DNA of 33,093 bases from Avoscillospira sp045530865 (GCA_045530865.1 JAZSCX010000090.1:1-33093), one strand, 5' to 3'; counted from the first letter of the stretch, positions 21,122 through 29,666 are shown. Notes: generated by a model not told the origin, from the sequence alone. Numbers and translations: made by a program.

Positions 21122-23863
21122 TGCATTGAGATCTTTGTCCAGGCAGCAGTTCTTATACTTCTTGCCGCTGCCGCAGTGGCAGGGATCATTACGGCCCAGC
21201 TTGATCTTTTTGACCATGGGCTGCTTCTTTACGGTCTGATCACCGGCACCGGTGGATGTGACCTTGGCGACCTTTTCCCGCTTCAGCTCCGTCTGAGGCT
21301 TCACCTGTGCGGCAAAGACCCGGTGGACGATCTCTTCCCGGATCAGGCTGATCATGGATTCGAACATCTCATAGCCTTCCCGTTTGTATTCCACAACGGG
21401 ATCCATCTGACCGTAGGAACGCAGGCCGATGCCCTGCCGCAGGTCGGTCATGGCGTCCAGATGATCCATCCAGTATTCGTCCACCACCCGCAGGGTGACG
21501 ATCCGTTCCACCTCCCGCATGACGGGCGTGGTCAGCGCGGCCTCCTTGGCGGCATAGGCCTCTTCCATCAGCTTCAGCAGCTGGGTCTCGGCATCCTCCC
21601 GGGTCAGAACGGACAGCTCCTCATCGGTCAGCTTCCATGTACCCTTGGGGAAGCACAGAGGCTCAAAAGCGGCAGTCAGCATCTGGAACTCTGCGCGGGA
21701 GAGACCGGGCTGTTCGCCAATGGCGGCGGAAACATGACCGGAGACCACGGAGCGGATCATACCCAGCACGGTTTTCTGCAGATCTTCGCCGTCCAGAACC
21801 TGTCCGCGCTGGGTGTAGATGACCTGACGCTGGGTGTTCATGACGTTATCGTATTCCAGCACGCTCTTACGGGACTGGAAGTGGCGGCTTTCCACGGTTC
21901 GCTGGGCATTTTCGATGGCGCCGGATAGAATCTTGGCGTCGATGGGCGTATCTTCGTCCAGACCCATGGTTTCCATCATGTTCTTGATCCGCTCAGAACC
22001 GAACAGACGCATGATGTCATCTTCCATGGACAGATAGAACCGGGTTTCACCGGGATCGCCCTGACGGCCGGAACGGCCGCGGAGCTGGTTGTCGATCCGG
22101 CGGGATTCATGCCGCTCGGTGCCGACGATGAACAGACCGCCTGCGGCGCGGACCTTTTCCGCTTCCTCGCTGATGACGGCTTTGTGCTTCTGATAGGCTT
22201 CCGCATAGGCGGCGCGGGCCTCCAGAATGGCGGGATCGTCGGTTTCGGCATAGGAGGTGCATTCCACGATCAGCTCGTCCTCCATACCGGCCTTGCGCAG
22301 ATCACTCAGAGCAAGGAATTCCGGGTTGCCGCCCAGCATGATATCGGTGCCGCGGCCTGCCATGTTGGTGGCAATGGTGACGGCACCAACCTTACCGGCC
22401 TGGGCCACGATTTCAGCTTCCTTTTCGTGGTGCTTGGCGTTCAGCACATTGTGGGGCACACCTTCCCGCTTCAGCAGTTTGCTGAGCATTTCGGATTTTT
22501 CGATGGAAATGGTACCCACCAGTACGGGCTGACCCTTGGCATAGCATTCCTTGATCTGCTGAATGACGGCGCGGTATTTGCCGGCTTCGGTGCGGTAGAC
22601 CACATCGGAATCGTCCATACGGGCGATGGGCTTGTTGGTGGGGATTTCCACCACATCCAGCTCATAGATGCCCTGAAATTCTTCTTCTTCCGTCAGAGCG
22701 GTACCGGTCATGCCGGAGAGCTTGCTGTAGAGCCGGAAGAAATTTTGAAAGGTGATGGTAGCCAGTGTCTTGGATTCATTGGCAACGGTGACGCCTTCCT
22801 TGGCTTCGATGGCCTGATGGAGGCCCTCGTTGTAGCGGCGTCCGTACATCAGTCGGCCGGTGAACTCGTCAACGATAATGACCTCACCATCCTTGACCAC
22901 ATAGTCAATGTCCTTCTTCATCAGACCTCTTGCGCGCATGGCCTGATTCAGGTGGTGGGCAAGGGTGGCGTTTTCGGGATCAGACAGGTTTTCAATCTGG
23001 AAATACTGCTCTGCCTTGGCGATACCGGTCTGGGTCAGGGAGCAGGAACGGGCCTTTTCGTCCACGATATAGTCGCAGTCATACTGATCCTGATACTCTT
23101 TTTCGTCAGTGGTGGCAAAGACCTGCCGTTTCAGACGGGAAACGAAGAAATCGGCCATCTCGTAGAGCTTGGTGGAGGCCTCACCCTTGCCGGAGATGAT
23201 CAGAGGCGTTCTGGCCTCGTCGATGAGAATGGAGTCCACCTCGTCCACGATGACGAAGTTATGGCCCCGCTGCACCATCTCGTGCTTGTAAATAGCCATA
23301 TTATCACGGAGGTAGTCAAAGCCCAGCTCGTTGTTGGTGCAGTAGGTGATGTCGGCGGCATAGGCCTCCCGGCGCTGGCTGGGCTTGAGACCGTGAATGA
23401 TCAGACCCACGTTCAGGCCCATAAAGCGGTAGACCTTGCCCATCCATTCGGAGTCGCGTTTTGCAAGGTAGTCATTGACCGTGACGATATGCACGCCTTT
23501 TCCGGAAAGTGCGTTGAGGTAGGCGGGGAGGATGGCTACCAGCGTTTTGCCTTCACCGGTTTTCATTTCGGCGATCCTGCCCTGATGGAGCACGATGCCG
23601 CCGATGATCTGCACCCGGTAGGGCTTCATGCCAAGCACACGCCAGGCAGCTTCCCGGACAGCGGCAAAGGCTTCCACCAGAAGATCGTCCAGCGTTTCGC
23701 CTGCAGCCAGCCGGTTGCGGAATTCCTGTGTTTTTCCCCGCAGTTCTTCGTCGGAAAGCGCAGCGAAGGTTTCTTCCAGAGCCAGAACGGCGTCAACCTG
23801 CTTGATGAACTTTTTGATTTCCCGTTCGGAGCGGGTGCCGAAAATTTTGTCGAATAAACCCAT
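21116..23863 (-). CDS. secA: Preprotein translocase ATPase SecA
   Basis: This 915-aa protein is the motor that drives unfolded preproteins through SecYEG. N-terminal MGLFDKIFG is typical. The Walker A motif TGEGKT is at 102-107; VDEVDSILIDEARTPLIISG holds the Walker B and preprotein cross-linking start. NMAGRGTDI and HESRRIDNQLRGRSGRQGDPG are the second helicase domain motifs. The C-terminal zinc hook CHCGSGKKYKNCC is present. It is cytoplasmic and membrane-associated. Length is usual for Clostridia. The stop codon and last residues (LNAQ) come from the repeat at 21027-21121. It appears to be the only secA here; no other Sec gene is near. Confidence 0.98.
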   Translation of the reverse strand: MGLFDKIFGTRSEREIKKFIKQVDAVLALEETFAALSDEELRGKTQEFRNRLAAGETLDDLLVEAFAAVREAAWRVLGMKPYRVQIIGGIVLHQGRIAEMKTGEGKTLVAILPAYLNALSGKGVHIVTVNDYLAKRDSEWMGKVYRFMGLNVGLIIHGLKPSQRREAYAADITYCTNNELGFDYLRDNMAIYKHEMVQRGHNFVIVDEVDSILIDEARTPLIISGKGEASTKLYEMADFFVSRLKRQVFATTDEKEYQDQYDCDYIVDEKARSCSLTQTGIAKAEQYFQIENLSDPENATLAHHLNQAMRARGLMKKDIDYVVKDGEVIIVDEFTGRLMYGRRYNEGLHQAIEAKEGVTVANESKTLATITFQNFFRLYSKLSGMTGTALTEEEEFQGIYELDVVEIPTNKPIARMDDSDVVYRTEAGKYRAVIQQIKECYAKGQPVLVGTISIEKSEMLSKLLKREGVPHNVLNAKHHEKEAEIVAQAGKVGAVTIATNMAGRGTDIMLGGNPEFLALSDLRKAGMEDELIVECTSYAETDDPAILEARAAYAEAYQKHKAVISEEAEKVRAAGGLFIVGTERHESRRIDNQLRGRSGRQGDPGETRFYLSMEDDIMRLFGSERIKNMMETMGLDEDTPIDAKILSGAIENAQRTVESRHFQSRKSVLEYDNVMNTQRQVIYTQRGQVLDGEDLQKTVLGMIRSVVSGHVSAAIGEQPGLSRAEFQMLTAAFEPLCFPKGTWKLTDEELSVLTREDAETQLLKLMEEAYAAKEAALTTPVMREVERIVTLRVVDEYWMDHLDAMTDLRQGIGLRSYGQMDPVVEYKREGYEMFESMISLIREEIVHRVFAAQVKPQTELKREKVAKVTSTGAGDQTVKKQPMVKKIKLGRNDPCHCGSGKKYKNCCLDKDLNAQ

Positions 23864-23972
23864 TCTATTGATAATCCTTTCCGGAATATTTTCATTCTAC
23901 TTATTCTATCACAAAGCGCACAGCAAAAAAAGGCTAAATTGTGAACAATTCCAGGTTTCTGTGCTGCAGGTT

Positions 23973-24002
23973 TTGACAGAAGGATAGATTCTGTGGTATG
24001 AT
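23973..24002 (+). promoter_or_regulatory. Predicted promoter of rsmA
   Basis: TTGACA (23973-23978), 18 nt, TATGAT (23997-24002). The start codon lies 27 nt downstream. Confidence 0.8.
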
Positions 24003-24028
24003 AACCCAAAGAGAAAGGCGGATGTGCC

Positions 24029-24892
24029 ATGATGGAATTGACCAACATTCATGTGATCAAAGATATTCTGACCCGTTACGGGTTTCACTTCTCCAAGGCC
24101 AAGGGGCAGAATTTTCTGACGCAGGCGTGGGTGCCCCAGAGAATTGCCGAAGAAGCCGGTGTGGATGAGACCTGCGGTGTGCTGGAGGTTGGCCCCGGCA
24201 TGGGCCCGCTGACCCAGCAGCTGTGCCTGCGGGCAAAGAAGGTGCTGGCGGTGGAAGTGGATCAAAATCTGAGACCGGTTCTGGCGGAAACCATGGCGCC
24301 TCATGACAATCTGGAGATCATCTTCGGCGATGTGCTGAAGCAGGATATTGCCGCACTGGTTAAAGACCGTTTTGGTGATCTGCGGATCAAGGCCTGCGCC
24401 AACCTGCCCTATTACATCACCTCCGATATTCTGGCTGCATTGCTGGAGGCGAAGTGCTTTGAAACGGTGACCGTCATGGTGCAGAAGGAAGTGGCGCAGC
24501 GGATCTGTGCCAAGCCCGGCACGGCAGCTTACGGTGCCTTTACGGTGTTCTGCCAGTATTACGCTCAGCCGGAGATCCTGTTCGATGTACCGCCCAGCTG
24601 CTTCATTCCCCAGCCCAAGGTGACCTCCGCCATTCTGCATCTGAAGGTGCGGACGGAGCCGGTATGTCCCGTAAAGGACGAAAAAATTTTCTTTAAGGTG
24701 GTGCGCGGCAGCTTTGCGCAGCGGCGGAAAACACTGCTCAACGGACTTTCTTCTGTCTTTGGGCACCTTGGCAAAGAGCGTTTGACGGAGATTCTGGATG
24801 GCTGCGGCTTCCTGCCCAATGTCCGGGGCGAGACTCTTTCCATTCCGGAATTTGCCCGTCTGGCCGATGCCATTTGCGAGGCTATGGACTGA
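24029..24892 (+). CDS. rsmA: 16S rRNA dimethyladenosine transferase
   Basis: This 287-aa enzyme dimethylates two adjacent adenosines near the 3' end of 16S rRNA using S-adenosylmethionine. KGQNFL near 25-30 is the conserved start. The SAM-binding EVGPGMG is at 53-59, the acidic motif GDVLKQD at 100-106, and the catalytic NLPYYIT at 125-131. The C-terminal helical domain is complete. Two adjacent ATGs (24029, 24032) are both possible; an AAAGG stretch lies upstream. It is divergent from secA. Confidence 0.97.
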   Translation: MMELTNIHVIKDILTRYGFHFSKAKGQNFLTQAWVPQRIAEEAGVDETCGVLEVGPGMGPLTQQLCLRAKKVLAVEVDQNLRPVLAETMAPHDNLEIIFGDVLKQDIAALVKDRFGDLRIKACANLPYYITSDILAALLEAKCFETVTVMVQKEVAQRICAKPGTAAYGAFTVFCQYYAQPEILFDVPPSCFIPQPKVTSAILHLKVRTEPVCPVKDEKIFFKVVRGSFAQRRKTLLNGLSSVFGHLGKERLTEILDGCGFLPNVRGETLSIPEFARLADAICEAMD

Positions 24893-24940
24893 TTATACGA
24901 TTTTTACAGGATGAAAATTTGTATTTTGTTCAAAATTGCC

Positions 24941-24970
24941 TTGGAAATAAAAATTTTATTCTGTTATAAT
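24941..24970 (+). promoter_or_regulatory. Predicted promoter of the CarD-family gene
   Basis: TTGGAA (24941-24946), 18 nt, TATAAT (24965-24970). Transcription should start near 24977, inside the hairpin that follows. Confidence 0.7.
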
Positions 24971-24971
24971 G

Positions 24972-24999
24972 AAAGAGCGCAGGGGCCTGCGCTCTTTTC
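24972..24999 (+). terminator. Hairpin at the 5' end of the CarD transcript; rsmA terminator
   Basis: AAAGAGCGCAGG (24972-24983) pairs with CCTGCGCTCTTT (24986-24997), followed by TTCGG. It is probably the terminator of rsmA, 80 nt past its stop. It begins 1 nt after the -10 box of the next promoter, so CarD mRNA would carry only part of it at its 5' end. Confidence 0.7.
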
Positions 25000-25026
25000 G
25001 GCTTTATGAGGAGAACAGGAGGATGT

Positions 25027-25548
25027 ATGTTTCAGATTGGTGAAGTCGTTTCCTACGGTACGATGGGTGTCTGCACCGTTGTGGATATCCGGATGGAGTC
25101 TTTGTCCAGAGCCGGTGTGAAAAAGCAGGAGTACTATGTGCTGCAGCCTGCTTCTGCGCCGACCTGCATGACCTATGTTCCCACGGGAAACGCGCAGCTG
25201 ACTGCCAAAATCCGCCGTATCATGACGCAGGATGAAATCAATGCCATGATCGACGGCGTGCAGGGGCAGTGTGTGGAATGGATCGAGGATACCAGACAGC
25301 GGGCAGATGCCTTCCAGAAGATCCTCAGCGGCGGTATCAGCGCGCAGCTTCTGATGCTTATCGGCTGCCTGTATCTGGAGAAGAAAAACAGGGCGAAGGG
25401 CGGGAAAAAGTTCTGCGCCACCGATGAAAAGATTTTGTCCTCCGCGGAGCGAATCGTTAGCGAGGAGTTTTCCCACGCGCTGCAGATCCCGGAGAAAGAG
25501 GTCTCTGCTTATATCGCCAACCGAATGGAAAATGATAAAAAGCGCTGA
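25027..25548 (+). CDS. CarD-family transcription regulator
   Basis: This 173-aa protein starts MFQIGEVVSYGTMGVCTVVDI, the RNA-polymerase-interacting Tudor-like domain of CarD/CdnL (also in TRCF). This is followed by TYVPTGN and a helical C-terminal region of about 110 residues that binds promoter DNA in the family. Members stabilise open promoter complexes, often at rRNA genes. The ATG at 25027 follows AGGAGG by 4 nt; an ATG seven codons upstream overlaps that site. The gene has its own promoter and a very strong shared terminator. Clostridial members are numerous and most are uncharacterised. Confidence 0.9.
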   Translation: MFQIGEVVSYGTMGVCTVVDIRMESLSRAGVKKQEYYVLQPASAPTCMTYVPTGNAQLTAKIRRIMTQDEINAMIDGVQGQCVEWIEDTRQRADAFQKILSGGISAQLLMLIGCLYLEKKNRAKGGKKFCATDEKILSSAERIVSEEFSHALQIPEKEVSAYIANRMENDKKR

Positions 25549-25570
25549 ACGCAGCGCTTTTTATCATTTT
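25529..25570. terminator. 19-bp perfect hairpin shared by two convergent genes
   Basis: A left arm at 25529-25547 and a right arm at 25552-25570 are perfectly complementary over 19 bp with loop AACG. The core is AAAAAGCGCTG/CAGCGCTTTTT. The stop of the CarD gene (25546-25548) and the stop of rluD (25564-25566) both lie inside the hairpin. Confidence 0.92.
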
Positions 25571-26463
25571 CTCAGCTTTTTCAGTACATTTTCAAAATAC
25601 TCCGGCAGGGGACATGTCACAGTGACGGCCTCACCGGTTCTGGGATGGCGAAAGGTCAGCTCCCGGGCATGGAGGCACTGGCTGTCCAGACCAAGCTCCG
25701 GCTTTTTGTGCCCGTAGACCAGATCACCCACGATGGGATGATTGCGCCAGGAAAGATGCACGCGGATCTGATGGGTGCGCCCAGTTTCCAGTCTGCATTG
25801 CAGCCGGGTGTAGCCGGAAAACCGCTCCAGAACCTGCCAGTGGGTCACGGCGGGCTTGCTGTTCTTTTCCGTCACAGCCATCTTTTTCCGGTCTACAGGA
25901 TGCCGTCCGATGGGGGCGTCGATGGTGCCGCTGTCCTTTCGGATACCGCCCACTACGATGCATTCGTAGGTGCGAGCCAGAGAGTGATCCTGCAGCTGCT
26001 CGGCAAGGGCCTGATGGGCAAAATCATTTTTTGCAACGATCAGCAGGCCGGAGGTGTCCATGTCAATGCGGTGGACAATGCCTGGCCGCAGCTCGCCGTT
26101 GATGCCGGAGAGGCTGTCCCTGCAGTGGTACATCAGGGCGTTGACCAGTGTGCCGCTCCAATGTCCGGCGGCAGGATGCACCACCAGCCCTTTGGGCTTG
26201 TTGATCACGATCACATCACTGTCCTCGTAGACCACATCCAGCGGGATATTTTCCGGCTCGATGGAAACCTCCTGCACATCCGGCAGGATTACTTCCAATG
26301 CATCGCCCTCGGACAGCTTGTCGTTCTTTTTCAGAATCTTTCCGCCGCAGGTGACCTGACCGCTTTCCAGCAGCTTCTGGGCGGCGCTTCTGGTCAGCTC
26401 CGGACAAAGCCGGGCAAGAGCCGCATCTGCCCGTTCTCCGTTTTTATCTGCCAAAAGGATCAT
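25564..26463 (-). CDS. Large-subunit pseudouridine synthase, RluD family
   Basis: This 299-aa protein has an N-terminal S4 RNA-binding domain (about 10-65) and a RluA-type catalytic domain. Catalytic D134 lies in GIVHRIDMDTSGLL, and GRTHQIRVHLSWRNHPIVGD is the second signature. It converts uridines to pseudouridine in 23S rRNA, probably in the RluD position, though family members (RluC, YlyB) cannot be separated by eye. The start is ATG 26463, 1 nt after the lspA stop, with AAGGAG inside the lspA end. The lspA-rluD order is widely conserved in Firmicutes. Confidence 0.95.
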   Translation of the reverse strand: MILLADKNGERADAALARLCPELTRSAAQKLLESGQVTCGGKILKKNDKLSEGDALEVILPDVQEVSIEPENIPLDVVYEDSDVIVINKPKGLVVHPAAGHWSGTLVNALMYHCRDSLSGINGELRPGIVHRIDMDTSGLLIVAKNDFAHQALAEQLQDHSLARTYECIVVGGIRKDSGTIDAPIGRHPVDRKKMAVTEKNSKPAVTHWQVLERFSGYTRLQCRLETGRTHQIRVHLSWRNHPIVGDLVYGHKKPELGLDSQCLHARELTFRHPRTGEAVTVTCPLPEYFENVLKKLRK

Positions 26464-26464
26464 G

Positions 26465-26932
26465 TCAGTGCTCCTTCTTTTCGGGTTTATCAAAGAAAAA
26501 GGCGTAGATCACCAGCAGAACAGCACCGCAGACCACAAAACAGTCTGCCACATTAAACACGGCAAATTTCATGAAGGTGACCTCGATCATATCGATCACA
26601 TAGCCCAGCCGCACACGGTCGATCAGATTGCCCACGGCGCCGCCAGCAATGGCAGCCAGCGCCCAAAGACCGGTGGGATGGGTGATCCACTTCTTTTTCA
26701 GGGCATAGCCCATGACAACGAAAGCTGCCAGTGTCATGATCAGGAAAAACCATCGTCCGCCCTGCAGCATGGAAAAAGCCATGCCGGTGTTCTGCACATA
26801 GGTCAGCTGAAACAGCCCGGGAATGGCGGGAATGGCGGCACCCAGCGGGATTTGGGTCACAGTCAGATATTTGGTAAACTGATCCAGAATAATGATCAGC
26901 ACGGTAAAAGCAGCCAGAATACCGTAGAGCAT
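26465..26932 (-). CDS. lspA: Lipoprotein signal peptidase II
   Basis: This 155-aa membrane aspartyl protease cleaves signal peptides of lipidated lipoproteins. Four hydrophobic segments are visible. The conserved N48 (VQNTGMAFS) and the catalytic pair D114 (GYVIDMI) and D130 (FNVADC) are present. The C-terminus is short and charged (KPEKKEH). The ATG follows GGAGG. It would act on proteins such as the solute-binding lipoprotein at 18612-20204. Confidence 0.97.
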   Translation of the reverse strand: MLYGILAAFTVLIIILDQFTKYLTVTQIPLGAAIPAIPGLFQLTYVQNTGMAFSMLQGGRWFFLIMTLAAFVVMGYALKKKWITHPTGLWALAAIAGGAVGNLIDRVRLGYVIDMIEVTFMKFAVFNVADCFVVCGAVLLVIYAFFFDKPEKKEH

Positions 26933-26964
26933 AGAATACCTCCGGAGAATGGATTATCAGGAAG

Positions 26965-26993
26965 ATTATAGCATATGCCGGCAGGAATGACAA
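26965..26993 (-). promoter_or_regulatory. Predicted promoter of lspA-rluD
   Basis: On the minus strand TTGTCA (26993-26988), 17 nt, TATAAT (26970-26965). Confidence 0.82.
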
Positions 26994-27045
26994 ACGGTTT
27001 TCGGGAAACCTTTGGCTCCGACGGAAAAATGAATCAGAATTGTAG

Positions 27046-27075
27046 TTGCATTAGGGTGGTGGTATGGGCTATACT
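27046..27075 (+). promoter_or_regulatory. Predicted promoter of the VanW-family gene
   Basis: TTGCAT (27046-27051), 18 nt, TATACT (27070-27075). A transcript starting near 27082 carries AAAGGAGG at 27093-27100 and little else before the gene. Confidence 0.7.
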
Positions 27076-27107
27076 TAAGATGTATACCCCGCAAAGGAGG
27101 GATTTTT

Positions 27108-28913
27108 ATCAGCATCAGAGAAAAACGTTCCGGACGTTATTCTTCCGTTGTCGGCATTGCCGCGGCAGGTCTGGCGGTTTTGCTGCTTTTGTTCTTTTTC
27201 ATCTGGGGACTGAGCGTAAAAAACGGAAAGACTATTTTCCCCAATGTCTTTATATCCGGTGTCAATTTGGGCGGTCTGAATGCAGGGGAGGCGGAGCAGG
27301 CTCTGCAGGATACACTGGCAGTTTCCCACTCCTCCCGAACTCTGACCGTACAGCTGCCGGACCGCAGAGTGATCTTTGATCCGGAAATGGCCAACTCTCC
27401 GCTGGATACCAAGGCCATGGCGGAGATTGCGCTGGCTTATGGCCGCGACGGCAATCTGCTGGAGACGCTGCGTACCTATCTGCAGTGTCGGAAATTTGCC
27501 CATGTGCTGGATATGGAGGAATTTCTGCAGGTGGATACCACCTACATCCGCGATCTGATCGAAAAGACGGCTGAGGATGTGGCACAGGACATGGTGCAGT
27601 CGGAAGTGTCCATGGATGAGGAAAACCAGATCATTCAGATTCGTCTGGGCTATAACGGCCGCAGTCTGGATACAGAGGGCTTGTATGAAGCGGTTCTGGA
27701 TGCCTATCACCATGGTGATCTGTCGGATATCCACTTTGATTATGACATGGTGCCCTATGACATTGTGGATCTGAAGAGCTATTACGATCAGTATTGTTCC
27801 CCCGCAGCCAACGCTTATTACGATAAGTCCACCCGCACCATTGTTCCCGATAAGACCGGTTATGGATTTGATCTGTTTGCGGAAAACCAGCGGCTGGCAC
27901 TGGCGAAAGAGGGATCGGTGATTGAGATTCCCCTGCAGGTTCTGGAGCCGGAGATCACGGAGGAGGGCTTCCGGGAGGAATTCTACGGCGACGTGCTGGC
28001 GGAATACTCCATTGCCTATACCGGCGATGCCAACCGGACTGCCAATCTGAAGCTGGCCAGTGAGGCCATCAATGGTACGGTTCTGGATCCCGGCGAGATA
28101 TTCTCCTTTAACGAAACTGTGGGCCAGAGAACAGCGGAAAAGGGCTATAAAGAGGGCATTATTTTTGCCAGCGACGGCTCCAGCGAGTCTGAGCTGGGAG
28201 GCGGTGTCTGCCAGATCGCATCCATGATCTACTACTGTGCCCTGATGGCGGACTTCCAGATCGTGGAGCGCTCGCCCCATATGTATGTGGTCACCTATGT
28301 GCCTTATGGTATGGATGCCACGGTCTATTGGGGCGCGCTGGACTTCCAGTTCCGCAATACCAACGATTCTCCCGTGATGATCAATACTTCCATCGTCAAT
28401 GGCACGGTGTATGTCAGCCTGGTCGGTACCATGGAGCATGATTACACTGTAAAGATGACCTATGAACTGACCTCCACCACGCCTTATGAAGAGGTCTGGA
28501 TCATGGATGAGACCAAGCCCGTGGGCTATAAGAAACTGGAGCAGAAGCCCCACACCGGCTATACCTACTGGAGCTACAAGAACTTCTACGATCTGAACGG
28601 CCAGTTCCTGCGGCAGGAAAAGTGTGCCATCAGTGTCTATGAAAAGTTCGATGCGGAGTATATGGTAGGCCCCTTGCCGGAGGTGCCCTTCTGGTTGAAC
28701 CCGGAGACCATTCCCGAGGGCTTTGATCCTTATGAGCCGGAAACGTGGCTCACGCCGGAGCAGTTGGCGGAAATGCCTGCGGGCTTTGATCCTGCCGATC
28801 CCACCACATGGGTCGGTCTGGAGCCGCCGGAACCGGAGGGAGATACGGAGAATGAAACGGATACCGGTTTCGACTGGAGCCAGTTTTTTAACACCGGAGC
28901 TTCACAGGAATAA
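27108..28913 (+). CDS. VanW-family membrane-anchored protein, apparent ATC start
   Basis: This 601-aa protein, if it starts at 27108, has a basic N-terminus (SIREKRSGRYSSVVG) and a membrane helix (about 14-35). A YoaR-like peptidoglycan-binding region follows, then the VanW domain (about 300-440: LDPGEIFSFNETVG, SELGGGVCQIASMIYYCAL, YVPYGMDATVYWG). An acidic Pro/Glu tail has two GFDP repeats. It should face the outside of the membrane; VanW function is not established. No ATG, GTG or TTG is in frame near the strong AAAGGAGG (27093-27100). The codon at the right spacing is ATC, one base from ATG. The first normal start in frame is TTG 27180, within the membrane helix and without a ribosome site. 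Confidence 0.88.
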   Translation: MSIREKRSGRYSSVVGIAAAGLAVLLLLFFFIWGLSVKNGKTIFPNVFISGVNLGGLNAGEAEQALQDTLAVSHSSRTLTVQLPDRRVIFDPEMANSPLDTKAMAEIALAYGRDGNLLETLRTYLQCRKFAHVLDMEEFLQVDTTYIRDLIEKTAEDVAQDMVQSEVSMDEENQIIQIRLGYNGRSLDTEGLYEAVLDAYHHGDLSDIHFDYDMVPYDIVDLKSYYDQYCSPAANAYYDKSTRTIVPDKTGYGFDLFAENQRLALAKEGSVIEIPLQVLEPEITEEGFREEFYGDVLAEYSIAYTGDANRTANLKLASEAINGTVLDPGEIFSFNETVGQRTAEKGYKEGIIFASDGSSESELGGGVCQIASMIYYCALMADFQIVERSPHMYVVTYVPYGMDATVYWGALDFQFRNTNDSPVMINTSIVNGTVYVSLVGTMEHDYTVKMTYELTSTTPYEEVWIMDETKPVGYKKLEQKPHTGYTYWSYKNFYDLNGQFLRQEKCAISVYEKFDAEYMVGPLPEVPFWLNPETIPEGFDPYEPETWLTPEQLAEMPAGFDPADPTTWVGLEPPEPEGDTENETDTGFDWSQFFNTGASQE

Positions 28914-28915
28914 CG

Positions 28916-28950
28916 AAAAAACCGTTTGCGTATAACGCAAACGGTTTTTT
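28916..28950. terminator. Bidirectional terminator between the VanW gene and trmO
   Basis: A 15-bp perfect stem AAAAAACCGTTTGCG/CGCAAACGGTTTTTT with a 5-nt loop (28916-28930/28936-28950) overlaps the stop codon of trmO. Confidence 0.92.
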
Positions 28951-29627
28951 CATAGCTTTTCCACTTCACAGACGGTCAGTGTACCGTCACTGACTCGGAA
29001 ACGGAAATCGTAGCCGCCGAAGGCCACACCGTAGACCCGTTCCGGGTCGTTCTGGTAGGAGGGTCTGGGATCCTGTGCAAGCAGGCCCAGAACCGGTTCC
29101 CGCAAGCGGGACGGTACCTGCACCATCCATTCCTCCGGAAACACCACTTCCAGATGATAGTCCCTGACTGGATCGGCAAAGCCGCCGACGGCCTCCGGAT
29201 GACTGTCGGTGTAGGGCAGGTAGGGCTTTACGTCCAGAATGGGGGTTCCATCCATGAGATCGGCTCCTGCCACGTGGATCACGGGGCCATCCTTGGTGTG
29301 CAGATCGATCCCCAGCAGCTTCACCGAGGAAAGACCGATGGGATTGGGTCGGAAGGGGGAGCGGGTGGCGAACACGCCCATGCGGGTCTTACCGCCAAGC
29401 CGGGGTGGCAGCACTGTGGGAGACCAGCCGTCCCGAACCGCTTCGGAGAAAATCCACAGCAGCCACAGGTGGGAATAGCCGTTCATCCCCCGCAGGGCAT
29501 CGGGATTTCGGTATTCCGGTTCGAAAATAATAGTACTTTCCACCTGTTCCACCAGTCCGGACTGGCGGGGAATGCCGAATTTGGCAGTATAATCGTTGTG
29601 AATATGGGCGATGGGATTCATTTCCAT
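28950..29627 (-). CDS. trmO: tRNA (N6-threonylcarbamoyl-A37) N6-methyltransferase
   Basis: This 225-aa protein of the TsaA/TrmO family methylates t6A37 of certain threonine tRNAs using S-adenosylmethionine. The beta-barrel core is recognisable: IAHIHNDYTAKFGIPRQ, GYSHLWLLWIF, FATRSPFRPNPIGLSSVKLL (the family signature) and DLMDGTPILDVKPYLPYTD. A C-terminal domain follows. The start is ATG 29627, 8 nt after AGGAG; the much longer open frame upstream covers the csoR region and is not real. It is divergent from csoR. Confidence 0.94.
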   Translation of the reverse strand: MEMNPIAHIHNDYTAKFGIPRQSGLVEQVESTIIFEPEYRNPDALRGMNGYSHLWLLWIFSEAVRDGWSPTVLPPRLGGKTRMGVFATRSPFRPNPIGLSSVKLLGIDLHTKDGPVIHVAGADLMDGTPILDVKPYLPYTDSHPEAVGGFADPVRDYHLEVVFPEEWMVQVPSRLREPVLGLLAQDPRPSYQNDPERVYGVAFGGYDFRFRVSDGTLTVCEVEKL

Positions 29628-29666
29628 GGCGGTTGCTCCTGATTGGTTTTCTTTTATTCTATCACA

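Noticed and set aside
22109..23857. 582-aa open frame opposite secA
   Set aside because: Antisense shadow of secA; no recognisable motif and no start signal.
27108..28913. Vancomycin-resistance gene cluster
   Set aside because: Only a VanW domain is present, with no vanH, vanA/B ligase or vanX. VanW-domain proteins are common in Clostridia without resistance.
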